From contig NC_080168.1 of the NCBI RefSeq assembly GCF_950295315.1, positions 61,961,838-62,025,837 of the forward strand: a DNA stretch of 64,000 bases, written 5' to 3'. This document shows positions 21,669 through 33,650 of the stretch, in pieces (position 1 is the stretch's first letter; the number at the start of each line of letters is the position of its first letter). Position numbers and translations under genes: made by a program. The notes beneath the pieces were generated by a model, which had not been told where the DNA came from, did no database searches, and worked only from the letters and a program-made list of their open reading frames with translations. The stretch comes from Erinaceus europaeus (taxonomy: Eukaryota; Chordata; Mammalia; Eulipotyphla; Erinaceidae).

Positions 21669-22644
21669 TTGAACTTAAGAATGTTTATCCTGAAAATTCT
21701 TCAAATAGTAGTGGGAAGTATATTTCTTTTAAATTTTCCTTGTATCGTTTGGTGGGTGGGTGGGAGGAGATAGATTTCATTAAAAACTAATCATTCATTC
21801 TGAATTCATTGAACTTACTAGATTTTGCTCTGTGCTAAAATATATGCTCTGTCCTTGGTGCTAGGAAGAAGAAACAAAAAAAATCAAAGGCATGATTCCT
21901 GCTTTGAGAGTTTCAGTCCAGTTTAGACAAGGAAAGCCCGGCCTCTCAGCACATGCTGTATTGGATGTGTCTCCTCGGGCATCAAGATCAGACTGTGAGG
22001 TCAGTAAAGGTCCCCGAGAAAAGTGCACTCGAGATAAGATTAGAAAGCTGAATAGACATTAACTAGCTGAAACAGATGGGAAGGAAGAGAGCACATTCCA
22101 GGCAGACAGAACAGCATGCTTGAATGGAAGGGGGAAATCAAAAGGCATCAAAGAACCAATGGAAACGCAAGTCCTGTTCTGGTCATTGGAAGAAAGAAGA
22201 CTGTGTGTCTCTGTGTGTGTGTGTGGGGGGGTATGACAGGAAATGAAGGGTGAATTTTATGCAAACCCAGGGAATTTGAACTTTCTCCTGAACGCTGTGT
22301 GAAGCCTTCAAGCATAAAAAAAATTAAAAAAATAAAAAAACAGAGGATGACATGGTCAGATTTTAGTTTTCGGAGTTATCCTTCAAGGAACAATAGTGCC
22401 ATGCTAAAAGTAGTAAGACTGGTTAGGAGGGCACAGAATTGAGTCTTGTCATTTGCAGGAGTTGGGGTCTATAAATCCTATACATTAGTGTCCTGGATGC
22501 TGCACCAGTGAATTCACAAGCCATTGCTTTTGGGGGGGGGGGGGGAACAGACGATAAGGTTTCTTTGAGACACTGAGCACAATGCTTTCATCAACCACGT
22601 GATAGAACCTCATTTTGCTGTTTATGTTTAAAGATACCTTATTG
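21669..22644. other. Old repeat-like sequence, mostly unassigned
   Basis: Phrases such as gagcacattccaggcagac and gaatttgaactttctcctga resemble an ancient mammal-wide repeat I cannot name with confidence. A 14-G run lies near 22534. No gene found. Confidence 0.45.
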
Positions 22645-22805
22645 GCTGGGAAAGTAGCTCAGTCATAAAACATAGAACTTGCCTGCAGAGAGCCCAGGTT
22701 CCAAGCCACACTATAGCATAGGCTGGAGAAGTGCTCTGGTCTCTCTATATCTTTCATTCTCTTCTCATTCTCTCACTAAATAAATAAACTAAATTAAAAA
22801 AAATC
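22645..22805 (+). mobile_element. SINE-D
   Basis: gggaaagtagctcagtcata head, cccaggttccaagcc box B, pyrimidine stretch and aataaataaactaaatt tail. Confidence 0.78.
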
Positions 22806-22861
22806 AAGACAGTTTATTTAGCATAAAGTGTCTTAATATAATGTATCTATATATAGTGTCT

Positions 22862-22988
22862 GTAGGGGATATAGAATAATGGTTACACAAACAGACTCCC
22901 ATGCCTGAGGCTAACAAGTGCCAGGTTCAATCCCCCACACCACCATAAGCCAGAACTGAGCAGTACTCTGTTATAAAATTAAAATTAG
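22862..22988 (+). mobile_element. SINE-C
   Basis: ggatatagaataatggttac head, gccaggttcaatcccccac box B, accataagccagaactgagc 3' region. Confidence 0.85.
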
Positions 22989-22989
22989 G

Positions 22990-23075
22990 GGGAAGAGCAG
23001 TGGCACACCCAATTCAAAGCATATAATATGAAGCACAAGGACCTGTAAAAGGAACCATGATGTGCAAGCTTGAAG
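22990..23075 (+). mobile_element. SINE-B 5' fragment
   Basis: gagcagtggcacacccaatt to gaagcacaaggacctg only; the rest is lost. Confidence 0.6.
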
Positions 23076-23414
23076 TCCTGAGTTAGATCTTGGGTGCTGA
23101 ATAAGCCAGAATAATGATAGCATATTCAAATGATGCATAGATAAGTTATTCAGATTGATAAATATATTTCACACACTTATTATTTAATAAATAATAAATA
23201 TTCAAAATTATGCATACATACACACATATTTAAAGTATATAAAAAGAACTACCTAGTAGGAAAAGGGACAGAGAAATAAGTGATTTGCTTCATAAAATGA
23301 GCATCTTGTCACTGAATCATGCTAACACTGACTCAATGAATAGTTCAGGGAGAATTCTCCCACTAGGTGGGGAACTATATTAGACAATCTTTTCAGTCCA
23401 TCCTCCTCCTCCTT
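23076..23414. other. Unassigned AT-rich sequence
   Basis: No repeat family or gene signal recognised. Confidence 0.45.
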
Positions 23415-23627
23415 TTTAATTATCTTTACTTATTTATAGGATAGAGACAGCCAGAAATTGAGAACAAGGGGGAGAAAAAAGATAAAAGGGGACACACACA
23501 CATGCTGCAGCACTGTTTCACTTCTTGTGAAGCTTCCCCTTTGCATGTGGGGCCCAGGATCTTGGTCCTGGTCTTTGTACATTGTAACACTTGTGCTCAA
23601 CCAGGTATGCCACCACCAAGCACCCTC
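23415..23627 (-). mobile_element. SINE-B, antisense
   Basis: ttatttataggatagagaca body, gcttcccctttgcatgtggg core, head gctcaaccaggtatgccacc. Confidence 0.88.
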
Positions 23628-23814
23628 AGTCCATCCTTCCAACTCTGTGATACTAAGTGCTGACTCTGGGGCAGGGGGTAACAGAAAGGGCAGAATACAA
23701 GGCTGAACAGGGGAGATTGCACCCACAGGAAGCACTCAAGTTTTCATATGCTGTCAAGGATTCTTAGAACCAGCCCTAACATCATATTGGAGTGGTCTCT
23801 GGGAATATTATTAT

Positions 23815-25882
23815 TATTATTATCAATATTATTATTAGTGATTCAATAATTATTGACAAGATTATAAAACAACAGGGGTACAATTCCATACAGTTCCCAC
23901 CACTGGAGTTCTGTGACCCATCCCCTCCATTAGAAGCTTCCTTATTATTTTTGTTTGTTTGTTTTATTTTTATTTGTTGGGTGATTAATGTTTCTATTTA
24001 TTTATTTATAAAAAGAAAACACTGACAAAACCATAGGATAAGAGGGGTACAACTCCACACAATTCCCACCACCAGAACTCTATATCCCATCCCCTCCCCT
24101 GATAGCTTTCCTATTCTTTAAACCTCTGAGATTATGGACTCAAGGTCATTGTGGGATGCAGAAGGTGGAAGTTCTGGCTTCTGTAATTGCTTCCCTGCTG
24201 AACATAGGCACTGACAGGTCAATTCATACTCCCAGCCTGCCTTTCTCTTTCCCTTGTAGGGGGGCACTGGGGAAGCGAAGCTCCAGGACACATTGGTGGG
24301 GTTGTCTGCCCAGGGAAGTCTAGTTGGCATCACGCTGGCATCAGGAACCTGGTGGCTGAAAAGAGAGTTAACATACAAAGCCAAACAAATTGTTGAACAA
24401 TCATGGACCTAAAGGCTGGAATAGTACAGATGAAGAGTTGGGGGAGGGGGCTCTCCGTTTTGTAGATAGCTAGTTGGCATATTTTAGTTATATTCTAAAG
24501 TGCCTGTGGCTATACTGTTTTTTCTCCCCTGAGCCTGAAATCTGATATGCAGGTAGATCTAAGTTATTGTCTGGGGACATGATGTCATGGCTTGGAAAAG
24601 GACCAGAAAGCTGAATCAGGGAAGAGAGTAGCTCCCAAATATGGGAAAGGTGTATAAATATTGTTGACCATAAACCCCATCAATTTGATGTGATTGGGGC
24701 CCCATATTCAGCTTAGGAGCCTATGTGACCTCTGCATCCCTATAGATCTGAGCTCACATTCTGTGGTCATGAGCAGGAACGTTCCAAGCTGCCCTAATAT
24801 CAGGACTCATCTTCCTCAAGTGTAGCATAGAGTATGTTGTCCAGCCTCCTATCAAAGGATGGAACATTCTCTACTGTTGTTGATCCAAGTTGAGGGCAAG
24901 GTCCTATGAGCTTCCCTATTCTTTATCCCTCTGGGAGTATGGACCAAAATTTTTTATAGTGTGCAGAAGGTGGAAGGTCTGTCTTCTGTAATCGCTTCTT
25001 CTGTGGACATGGGCATTGGCAGGTGAATCCATACCCCCAGGCTGTTTCTGTCTTTCCCTACTGGGATAGGGCTCTGAAGAGGTGAGACTTCGGGGCACAT
25101 TGGTGAGGTCATCTTCGCAGGGAAGTCAGAATGGCTTCATAGTAGCATCTGCAACTTGGTGGCTGAAAGGCAGTAGATATAAAGCAGGACACATTGTTTA
25201 ACAATCCAGAAGCCAAATAAAAGAATAGAACAAGTGGAACTAAGGATCTTAGTGTGGGAAGAAGCTAGGAAGTCCATTTTAGGTATATTCCACGGGGCCC
25301 ATGGCTTTAGTAATTTTTGCCTGAGCCCAATAGCTAACATGCAGGTGGACTAAAAATGTTATCTGGGAAGATGATGTGAGAGTTAACAATAGGACTAGAA
25401 AGATGGATTTGGGCAGAGAGTAGCTCCCAAATATGAGGACAGTATATCAATACTATTAACTGTAGACCCCAATGATCTGACCTAGGGATGATATTTCTTC
25501 ATATTTAGCACAGGAGCCTGTATAACCTCTGAGTCCCTGTCAGTCTGAGCTCACAGTCCATGTTTACAGCTGGGAACATTCTAGGCATCACTCATTTCAG
25601 GACCAGTCTTCCTCATGGCAGAGGTTGACACAGCTCCCTTCAGAGAGTGGGGCAGTCCCTGCCATTGCTGCTCTACAGTGAGGGCAAGGTCCTGCAGAGG
25701 CCCACAAGAGGGATTATGATGATGTTCCTGATGACAGTGACCAGTGATGGTGGAGAGAGGAATCTATTAGAGACCCAGGCCCATCATATCTATGTGGGAT
25801 TCCCAGGATTCCCTGACTAGAGCTCCAGATGATGGGGTGGTCTGGTATTAACCAAAAAGACCATCATTAAAGTGTGCCAACA
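23815..25882 (-). mobile_element. L1 type 3 long 3'UTR (outer copy)
   Basis: Antisense L1 end at 23815-23941, interrupted, then continuing 24916-25882 through gaagctaggaagtccatttt, ggaacattctaggc and accatcattaaagtgtgcc. Same long repeat as 55665-57335; no ORF2 is visible upstream. Confidence 0.88.
23942..24908 (-). mobile_element. L1 type 2b 3'UTR nested in type 3
   Basis: Antisense: T-rich tail 23942-24010, cataggataagaggggtac, aggacacattggtggggttg, ending near gagggcaaggtcctatg. A short match agcttcc flanks it (23935-23941, 24909-24915), exactly where the outer copy is interrupted. Confidence 0.85.
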
Positions 25883-26715
25883 GGTTTGAAGTCACATGGA
25901 GGTGGAACCATGTGAAGGGAAGTGTGGTGTAAGTCCTAAAACATCACAGACTAATTCCTGAGAAGGTCCAGAGAAATGGTCCCACTCACTGAAAAATTCC
26001 TTGCATGTGGCCATGATCAGCTCAGCCCATGTGGGTCACTGAGATTGCTTTTCCCTTTTTTCCTTTACTATTTATACCTTCTGCTCACTGGGATTGCACA
26101 TATTTTTAAAGTAAGAGCTCAATGACTGCTTTCTGGGGAACCCAGATTATGACCACTTTACTATATACAAAGTCTCAGAGGGAAAAATTTCCCTAGGGAT
26201 GTGATCCAGTATAATACCATCTGTGATTGACCTCTTATCCTACATCCTGATCTAATTTCCTCTAAGATGGCATTCCTGGCACTTATAAAATCACTTAGGA
26301 TCTCACTCCCACATGAAGTCTTCCAGGAGGTGTTAGAATTCCCATTAGTGTTATCTGGCAAATGCAAATTGAGTCTCCATCTTATATCTGGGCTTTATTA
26401 CCAATCACCCTAGGATCCTTTATAGTAGATCTCTGTCTTATGTGGTTTTTTCCACACCTTCCCATGTTGTATTGTCTGAAAGCTAAATAAATCAGAGTGC
26501 AGGAAAACTCGAAACAGCTGTATGTGTTTAGTGACAAGGTTGGATGCCCAATTTCTGTAGCCCTTGGGAGGATTCTAAGAGGAAGTGCTGTGAAGCTTCC
26601 AGCATATTTTATTAATGGCCAGCCAGACACCATAACCCACACCAGGGAGATGAGGACCTAATTAATTAGGCATAATACTACTTAGCACTTACCATTTTCA
26701 ATAAATATTACTACA
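25883..26715. other. Repeat-free sequence
   Basis: Mixed-complexity DNA with no recognised repeat; short ORFs lack support. Confidence 0.45.
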
Positions 26716-26890
26716 TGAATGAAGGAATCCTCAAAAGACTCCCGTGAAGCAAGAACAATTAATCCTATTTTACAGCTGGGGAAACAGAAAGGTTTCTTGG
26801 ATTTTCCCAAAGCCACAGAGAGAAGTGGCATCCACTCCCAATTTGGCTGTCTCAAAGCTGGCCCTCTGGACTATTTTTAGAGCTTGGCTT
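26716..26890 (-). mobile_element. MIR, antisense
   Basis: Antisense MIR landmarks: cctattttacagctggggaa, acagaaagg, ccaaagccacagagagaag, then ccaatttggctgtctcaaag. Confidence 0.82.
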
Positions 26891-27029
26891 TGTCAAAGGT
26901 CATAGAGCTTTAATAAATCAGAGGTACTCACACATGAAACTTTAAGCTCTGTGAGGGAATAACAATAGACTAGGTGCATGGGAGTGCAAAGTAGCATCAG
27001 AAGCTTAATAAGGAAATTGACCCATTGAA

Positions 27030-27085
27030 TTTCCTCCCCTCCTCCTCCTTCTTCCTTCTCCTCCTCCTCTTCTTCATTATCTTCC
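27030..27085. repeat. (TCC/TTC)n tract
   Basis: Imperfect polypyrimidine trinucleotide repeat beside an L1 tail. Confidence 0.85.
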
Positions 27086-27454
27086 GTGTTTTATTTTATT
27101 TTATTTTTTTAATTTTATTAGTGACAATATTGATTCACAAAATTATAGGATAACAACCATTTCTACCACCAGAGTTCTGTATCCCCATTCCCACCATTGG
27201 AATCTACAGTAGTTCTCCCAAGGTCACCGATATAGGTTGGCTATTTCTATAAATATAAACACATATATATAATTTTCCCCTATGGTCCCATCTTCTCTTT
27301 CTTCCTAAGTCACACCTATACTTATTACTACTTCTGAATGCCCTTCCTTTTTTCCTCTTTTCTCTTATGGTCCTGATGGAGTTAGAGTTCAGGACTTTCT
27401 TGTCATCTTCCCCCTATCATTTCTCCCCCACTGGGAATATGGACCAAATTCTTT

Positions 27455-30036
27455 TCTTTTTTTAATATCTTTATTGGGGAATTAACATTTTACATTCGAC
27501 AGTAAATATAATAGTTTGTACATGCATAACATTTCTCAGGTTTCCATATAACAATACAACCCCCACTAGGTCCTCTGTCATCCTTTTTGGACCTGTATTC
27601 TTCCCCCCACCCACCCCAGAGTCTTTTACTTTCGTGCAATATGCCAATTCCAGTTCAGGTTGTACCTGTTTTCTCTTCTGATCTTGTTTTTCAACTTCTG
27701 CCTGAGAGTGAGATCATCCCATATTAATCCTTCTGTTTCTGACTTACTTCACTTAACATGATTTTTTCAAGGTCCATCCAAGATCGGCTGAAAACGATGA
27801 AGTCACCATTTTATATATGAGTATTATCCCATTGTGTATATAGACCACAACTTGCTCAGCCACTCATCTGTTGTTGGACACATGGGTTGCTTCCTGGTTT
27901 TGGCTATTAAAAATTGTGGTGCTAAAAACATATATATACACAGATCTTTTTGGATGGGTATGTTGGGTTCCTAGGATATATCCCCAGGAGGGGAATTGCA
28001 GGATCATTGGGTAGGTCCATTTCTAGCCTTCTGAGAGTTCCCAAGACTGTTCTCCACAGAGGTTGGTCCAATTGACATTCCCACCAGCAGTGCAGGAGGG
28101 TTCCTTTGACCCCACAATCTCTCCAGCATTGCTGCTGTTACCTTTTCTGATGTATGACATTCTCACAGGAGTGAAGTGGTATCTCACTGTTGTCTTTATT
28201 TGCATTTCTCTGACAATCAAAGACTTGGAGCATTTTTTCATGTGTTTCTCGGCCTTTTGGATCTCTTCTGTGGTGAATATTCTGTTCATGTCCTCTCCCC
28301 ATTTTTGGATGGGGTTATTTGTTTTCTTGTTGTTGAGTATGGCAAGCTCTTTATATATTTTGGTTATTAGCCTCTTGTCTGATGTATGGCATGTAAAGAT
28401 CTTCTCCCATTCTGTGAGGGGATCTCTTGGTTTGGGTATTGGTTTCTTTTGCTGTGAAGAAGCTTTTTAATTTTATGTAGTCCCATAGGTTTATGCTTGC
28501 CATAGGTTTATGCTTGCCTTAGTCTTCTTTGTAATTGGATTCTTTTCATTGAAGATGTCTTTAAAATTTATGCAGAAAAGAGTTCTGCCAATATTTTCCT
28601 CTAAGTATCTGATAGTTTCTGGTCTAACATCTAAGTCCTTGATCCACTTGAAATTTACTTTTGTATTTGCTGAAATATAGTGGTTCAGTTTCATTCTTCT
28701 GCATATATCAACCCATTTTTTCCAACACCATTTATTGAAGAGACTCTGCTTTCCCCCATTTAATAGTCTGGACACCTTTGTCCAAGATTAAATGTCCATA
28801 GGTGTGGGTCTTACTTCTGGGCTCTCAGTTCTATTCCACTGGTCAGTGTGTCTATTCATGTTTCAGTACCAAGCACTTTTGACTACACTGGCCCTATAAT
28901 ACAGTTTGAGATCTGGGAGTGTGATGCCTCCAGTTCTGTTCTTTCTTCTCAAGATTGTTTTGGCAATTCTAGGTCTTTTCTGGTTCCAGATAAACATTTG
29001 TAGCATTTGTTCTATTCTCCTAAAAAATGTGCTTGGGATCTTGATGGGGATAGCATTAAATTTGTAGATGGCTCTGGGTAGTATATTCATTTTGATGATG
29101 TTAATTCTTCCAACCCATGAACATGGAATATTTTTCCACTTCTTTGTGTCTTTTTCAATTTCCTTGAGTAGTGACTCATAATTTTCAATTTTACATGTCT
29201 TTCACTTCTTTGATTAGGTTTATTCCTAAATATTTTTTTGTTTTATTGCTATAGTAAAAGGAAATGATTTCTGGATTTCAACTTCTTCTACCTTAGTGTT
29301 TTTATAGAGGAATGCCACTGACTTTTGAACGTTAATTTTGTAGCCTGACACCTTACTGTATTGCCTGATGATTTCCAAAAGCTTCTTTCTGGATTCCTTA
29401 GTTTTTTTTTTTCTATGTAAACTATCATGTCATCTGCAAATAGGGAGGGTTTGACTTCTTCTCTTCCAATCTGTATGCCTTTAATTCCTTGCTCCTGCCT
29501 TATTGCTGTGGTAAGAACTTCCAACACTATATTGAATAGTAATGGTGATAGTGAGCAGCCCTGTCTATAGTTCCTGATCTGAGGGAAAATGCTTCCAGTT
29601 TTTCACCATTGAGTATGATGTTGGCTGTAGGTTTGTTATACATAGACTCCACTATCTTGAGCAATTTTCCATCTACTCCCATTTTTTGTAGTGTTTTTAT
29701 CATAAAGGGATGTTGTATTTTGTCAAAGGCTTTCTCTGCATCTATTGATATGACCATGTGGTTTTTGGTCTTGCTTTTACTGATGTGGTGGATCACATTG
29801 ATTGATTTACGTATATTAAACCAACCTTGCATGCCTGAGATAAACTCCACTTGGTCATGATGAACAATCTTTTGAATATACTGCTGTATCCAGTTGGCTA
29901 GAATTTTGTTCAATATTTTAGCATCTATGTTCATCAGAGATATTGGACTGTAGCTTTCTTTTTTGGTTGTGTCCCTGTCTGCTTTTGGTACCAAAGTGAT
30001 GTTGGCTTCATAGAAGCCAGAAGGGAGTATTCCATT
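27455..30036 (-). mobile_element. L1 type 1, 2.6 kb, 5'-truncated
   Basis: Antisense: 3' end with tttattggggaattaac, 3'UTR, then ORF2 to the middle of the reverse transcriptase domain at 30036. Near-identical flanks tggaccaaa(g)ttcttt at 27440-27454 and 30037-30052 are the TSD, created inside the older L1. Confidence 0.93.
27690..30033 (-). pseudogene. L1 ORF2 remnant: reverse transcriptase to C-terminus
   Basis: Broken L1 ORF2 read right to left. It starts in the RT domain ([17 protein letters not shown], then [20 protein letters not shown]), passes the RT catalytic block [12 protein letters not shown] at about 29430, the thumb-side [20 protein letters not shown] region and the C-terminal region. 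The endonuclease is missing by truncation. Several frameshifts and stops divide it into at least five frames, so it is inactive. The 240-codon ORF at 29527-30249 joins this RT piece to unrelated UTR at its N-terminus. Confidence 0.92.
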
Positions 30037-30425
30037 TGGACCAAAGTTCTTTGTGGGGTGCAGAAGGTAAGAGTTCTGGCTTCTGTAATGTTCTCTATGC
30101 TGGACATGGGTGTTGATAGATAGATCTATACCCTCAGCCTGTCTCTCTCTTTCCTTAATGGGCAGGGCTCTGGAGAGATGAGGTCCCAAGATACACTGGT
30201 GAGGTTGTCTAGTCAGGATGGAATCTGCAACTTGATGACTGAAAGGCAATAAAATATAAAGAAGGATGAAATGTTTAATGAACAGGAACCAAAAAGTAGG
30301 AATAGAGGTCTTAGGATGGAAAAAATTGAGGGAACTTGCTTTTAGTATGTTCCTAGAGGGCTATGGCTTTCATAGTTTTTGCTTGAGTTTGATAGCTAAC
30401 ATGGAGTTGGAAAAAAAATTGTCTG

Positions 30426-30734
30426 ACATCTCTTACTTCTTCTTACAGCAGGGATTACAGGTTACATACAGATGCCTTCAGGGAACATAGCTCCTGCATG
30501 TAAGAGGCTCTTGGTAAAAAAAAGTCTGCTTGTCATTCTTCAAGTAAAATATTTATTAACTTCCTACACTGTTTAGGAATTCTCCTTGCCCTCATGGGGC
30601 ACAGGTTCTTGTGCCAAACAGTGTATAATAAAACAAGAAATAAGTAAAATACATGGAAGCTCAAGGATCACTGCAAAGCAAAGAAACAACCTGTCTTTAC
30701 AGGAGGGGGTTGAGCCATGAAATCATTTGGGGGT
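30426..30734. other. Unassigned, possibly ancient repeat
   Basis: Includes gtgccaaacagtgtataata and acatggaagctcaaggatc. May be the left end of the old repeat resumed at 31089. Confidence 0.35.
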
Positions 30735-31088
30735 GGTGGGTGAGCAGTGGCACACTTAGTTGAGCATGCATATTAATATGTGCTAGGACCCAGGTTCAAA
30801 TCTCTGGTCCCCACCTGCAGGGCAAGGGGAGGGGGGAGTTTCAAAAAGAATGAAGTAGTGCTACCTTGCTTCCGGTGTTTCTTTTCCTCTCTCCCTCTTT
30901 TTTTTTATTGTTGTTTTGTTTTGTTTTTTCCTCCAAAACAGCCATGCCAACCTCTGGCTTCTGGTGGGACTGGGCTTTGAACCTGGAATGTTTGGTACCT
31001 CAGGCATATAAAGTCTTTTTCAGTCATCTGTCTCCTCTTCCCTCTCAATTTCTAACTGTCCTACCAAATTAATTACTTAATTAAAAAA
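30735..31088 (+). mobile_element. SINE-B split by SINE-C
   Basis: Head gagcagtggcacacttagtt, box B aggttcaaatctctgg, then interruption at about 30897. The SINE resumes at 31023 with ctcaatttctaactgtcc and an aattaattacttaatt tail. Confidence 0.8.
30897..31022 (-). mobile_element. SINE-C nested in SINE-B
   Basis: Antisense: T-rich start, ctctggcttctggtgggac, ctttgaacctggaatg (box B), tcaggcatataaagtc. Confidence 0.78.
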
Positions 31089-31360
31089 GAAAACATATGG
31101 AGGAAGAGCATTGCAGATGGTGTGAACAGCAAGTATGAACTCTTGAGAATCAGTATGAATGTGTTCAAGAAATAGCAAGCTCGGTTATGTGAGTGGAGTA
31201 GATTGAGAGGAGAATAACAGAAGGTGATGTCAGAGGAGGTGATACTTGTAATATTACAGTGGTTTGAGTAACATTGACCTTGTACTCTGCAAAGACATGA
31301 AGATGCTGAAGAGTTTGGGGTGGTGCTGTGGAATGAAGCCACTTTCACTTGATTTGTGTT
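31089..31360. other. Ancient repeat-like sequence
   Basis: ggaagagcattgcagatggt and gtgaacagcaagtatgaac resemble the same unnamed mammal-wide repeat as 33263-34112. Together they may be one old copy split by later L1s. Confidence 0.4.
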
Positions 31361-31424
31361 TTATTTGAGGTAACATTAGTTGACAGGACTGTGTGTTTTG
31401 AGGGGTACCATTTTTTGTTGCCTT

Positions 31425-31745
31425 TTATTAGTGATTTAATAATGATTGACAAGACTGTAGGATAAGAGGTATACTATTCCCATCACCAGAGTTTTGTATT
31501 TCCATCCCATCTCTAGGATTTTCCATTGGAAGGTTCCTATTCTTTATCACTCTGGGAGTATGGGCCAAAATTCTTTATGGGGCACAGAAAGTGGGAGATC
31601 TGGCCTCTGTAATTTCTTTTCTTTTGAACATGGACATTGGAAGGTCAATCTGTATAGGGGCACACTTTACCTCTCTTCAAATTTTATGCTATCACAGGAC
31701 ACCATCTTCAAGCTGTCAAGCCCCCCCCACCATAATCCATTGTGC
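31425..31745 (-). mobile_element. L1 type 3 3' end
   Basis: Antisense: ttagtgatttaataatgatt, gacaagactgtaggataag, gggagtatgggccaaaattc, ending near ccataatccattgtgc. Confidence 0.82.
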
Positions 31746-31864
31746 ATTAGTTTGATTTAATTTAATTTTGTGACACAAGGACCTCACACGTGCATGATTC
31801 AACTGCCCTGACCTTTTTTTCCCCACTCTTTTAATTTTTTTTTGTTTTATTTTTTGAAGTAAAA

Positions 31865-32090
31865 TGTTATTTATTTTTTATTTCTTTATTGGGGGATTAA
31901 TGGTTTATAGTTGACAGTAAATACAATAATTTGTACATGCATAACACTTCCCAGTTTCCACATAAAAATACCCCCACACTAGGTTCACCTCTGCTATCAT
32001 GTTCCAGGACCTGAACCCTCCCCCCCAACCACCCCAGAGTCTTTTACTTTGATCCAATACATTAACTCCAGTCCAAGTTCTGCCCATTCT
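31865..32090 (-). mobile_element. L1 type 1 3' end
   Basis: Antisense: tctttattgggggattaatg, acagtaaatacaataatttg, catgttccaggacctgaacc, gagtcttttactttgatcc. Confidence 0.85.
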
Positions 32091-32225
32091 TTTAAATTTC
32101 AGATAGAGAGAAACAGAAGCAGAGAATTAAGAGATCCGACAGCACCAGAACCTTCCCTAGTGCTCTGGGGCTCCCATGTAGCTTGAAGCCAGACCTCACG
32201 TATGGCAAAATGTTTGGTCTATCAA
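32091..32225 (-). mobile_element. SINE-E, antisense
   Basis: GA-rich stretch, ccctagtgctctggggctcc, cttgaagccagacctcacg (box-B side). Similar organisation to 32295-32460 and 36093-36243. Confidence 0.6.
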
Positions 32226-32294
32226 ATATATTCTCTTCTGGCCTGTCTTTGAGTATTTTGGAAACACCTGCAATTTCACTGTCTCTGGGGTCAA

Positions 32295-32460
32295 TTTTTT
32301 TTTTTAGTTTCAGAAAGAGAGAGAGAAACAGAGACACTGAGACATCAGTACAGCTCCACCATTCTTAGAGTTCCCCACAATGCTCTTATGCTCACATGTG
32401 ATGTGGGGGCTTAATTCAGGGCCTTTCATATGCAAACACTGTTACAATCTGGGTTCACAT
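32295..32460 (-). mobile_element. SINE-E, antisense
   Basis: Poly-T, GA-rich body, gttccccacaatgctctta, cttaattcagggcctttc, ending acaatctgggttcac. Confidence 0.6.
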
Positions 32461-33262
32461 GATAGTTACTAAATGAGCTACATGCAATGACTCAGTAAGT
32501 ACAGCAAGCAAGTAGAAAGGCCTAAAGAAGAAACCATAAAGTACTTAATCAAATAATTTCTACTTAGGCCTATATACCTGCCTCACCTACCTCCTATTGC
32601 ACTTCCCTCTGTCACTCCAAGGCTAACCTTGTCAGACAAGGTAAGGACTACAAAAGCTGGATAAGAGCAAGAGACCAGCACACTTTAATGATGGCTCTTT
32701 TGGCCATTGCTATGTCATCCAGTCATCCAGGGCCCTAGTCAGGGAATCCTGGGATTCCCACATAGGCATGATGGGCCTAAATCTCTTAACAGATACCTCC
32801 TCCACTGTCACTGGTCATCTCCATCAGGAACAGCATAGTATTGACCCTCGTGAGCTTTTACAGGACCCTGCCCTCAGTGTGGGTCAACAATGGTAGGGAC
32901 TGCCCCTTTCTCTGAAGAGAAGTTGAGCCAATGTACTCTGCCACTTGAGGAAGATGGATCCTACAAGGAGAGCAGCCTAGAATGTCCCCCAGCTGTGACT
33001 ACAGAATGAGAGCCCAGACCTACAGGGAGGGATGCAGAGGTTACACAGTCTCCTGTGCTGAATATGGGCCCCAGATCAAATCAATGTGGTTTACACTCAA
33101 CAATATTTATATACTTTTCTCATATTTGGGAGCTACTCTTTGCCCATATCCAGCTTTTCTAGTCCTACTCCCAACTCTGACACCATCTCCCCAGACAATA
33201 CTTGAGTCCACCTGTATGTTAGCTGTTGTGCTCAAGCAAAAATTAGTAAAGTCATAGGCCCA
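32461..33262 (+). mobile_element. L1 type 3 long 3'UTR-type repeat, 5' part
   Basis: Sense copy of the repeat at 55665-57335: tacttaatcaaataatttct, gaatcctgggattcccac, aacagcatagtattgacc, acatttgggagctactctt. It stops at gggccc without an A tail, and its left end coincides with the far end of the 57.3 kb copy. Confidence 0.75.
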
Positions 33263-33519
33263 TTGGGCATTTTAATGCTCTATTCTTGCTTAGGCTGTAA
33301 AGAGTACATTTGGAAGTAGGAGTTGGGTGATGATTGCAACAGTCTAGTTGGGAAACAGCATTGGCTTGAACCAGAATTGTGGAGGTGTTAAGTGGTGAGG
33401 GGTGATTAGATCTTAGGTATTATTTGAAGGAGGAGCCAAGAGAGTTTGATAGCTAGAATTGAGGGTCTGAAGGAAACGGTAGACTAAAGGCACATCCCAT
33501 GGGTTGTTTTCCTTTTTTC
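33263..33519. other. Ancient repeat-like sequence
   Basis: ggagttgggtgatgattgca, cagtctagttgggaaacag and similar phrases match an old mammal-wide repeat in style; family not assigned. Confidence 0.4.
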
Positions 33520-33650
33520 ATATGAAAATGGGGGAGGAGAAGAGAGAGAGAATCTAGAACACCACCCCAGTACATGCAGTACCAAGGATTGAACCAGGAG
33601 CCTCAGGCTTGTGAGGTCTGTTCTCTACCAGTCCAACCACATTCCAAGGT
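33520..33650 (-). mobile_element. SINE-C-like, antisense
   Basis: gaaccaggagcctcaggctt and ctctaccagtccaaccac are the antisense box-B and head regions, preceded by a GA tract. Confidence 0.6.

Larger units (their letters stand above)
27100..30425 (-). mobile_element. L1 type 3 3'UTR (outer copy) split by L1 type 1
   Basis: Left part 27100-27454 (tattagtgacaatattgatt, gtcccatcttctctttcttc, actgggaatatggaccaaat). The right part resumes at 30037 (ggaccaaagttctttgtggg) and runs to about 30425 (gatagctaacatggagttgg). Confidence 0.88.

Noticed and set aside
29527..30249. 240-codon minus-strand ORF, the second longest in the window
   Set aside because: Its C-terminal part is L1 reverse transcriptase and its N-terminal part is translated older L1 3'UTR across an insertion boundary.
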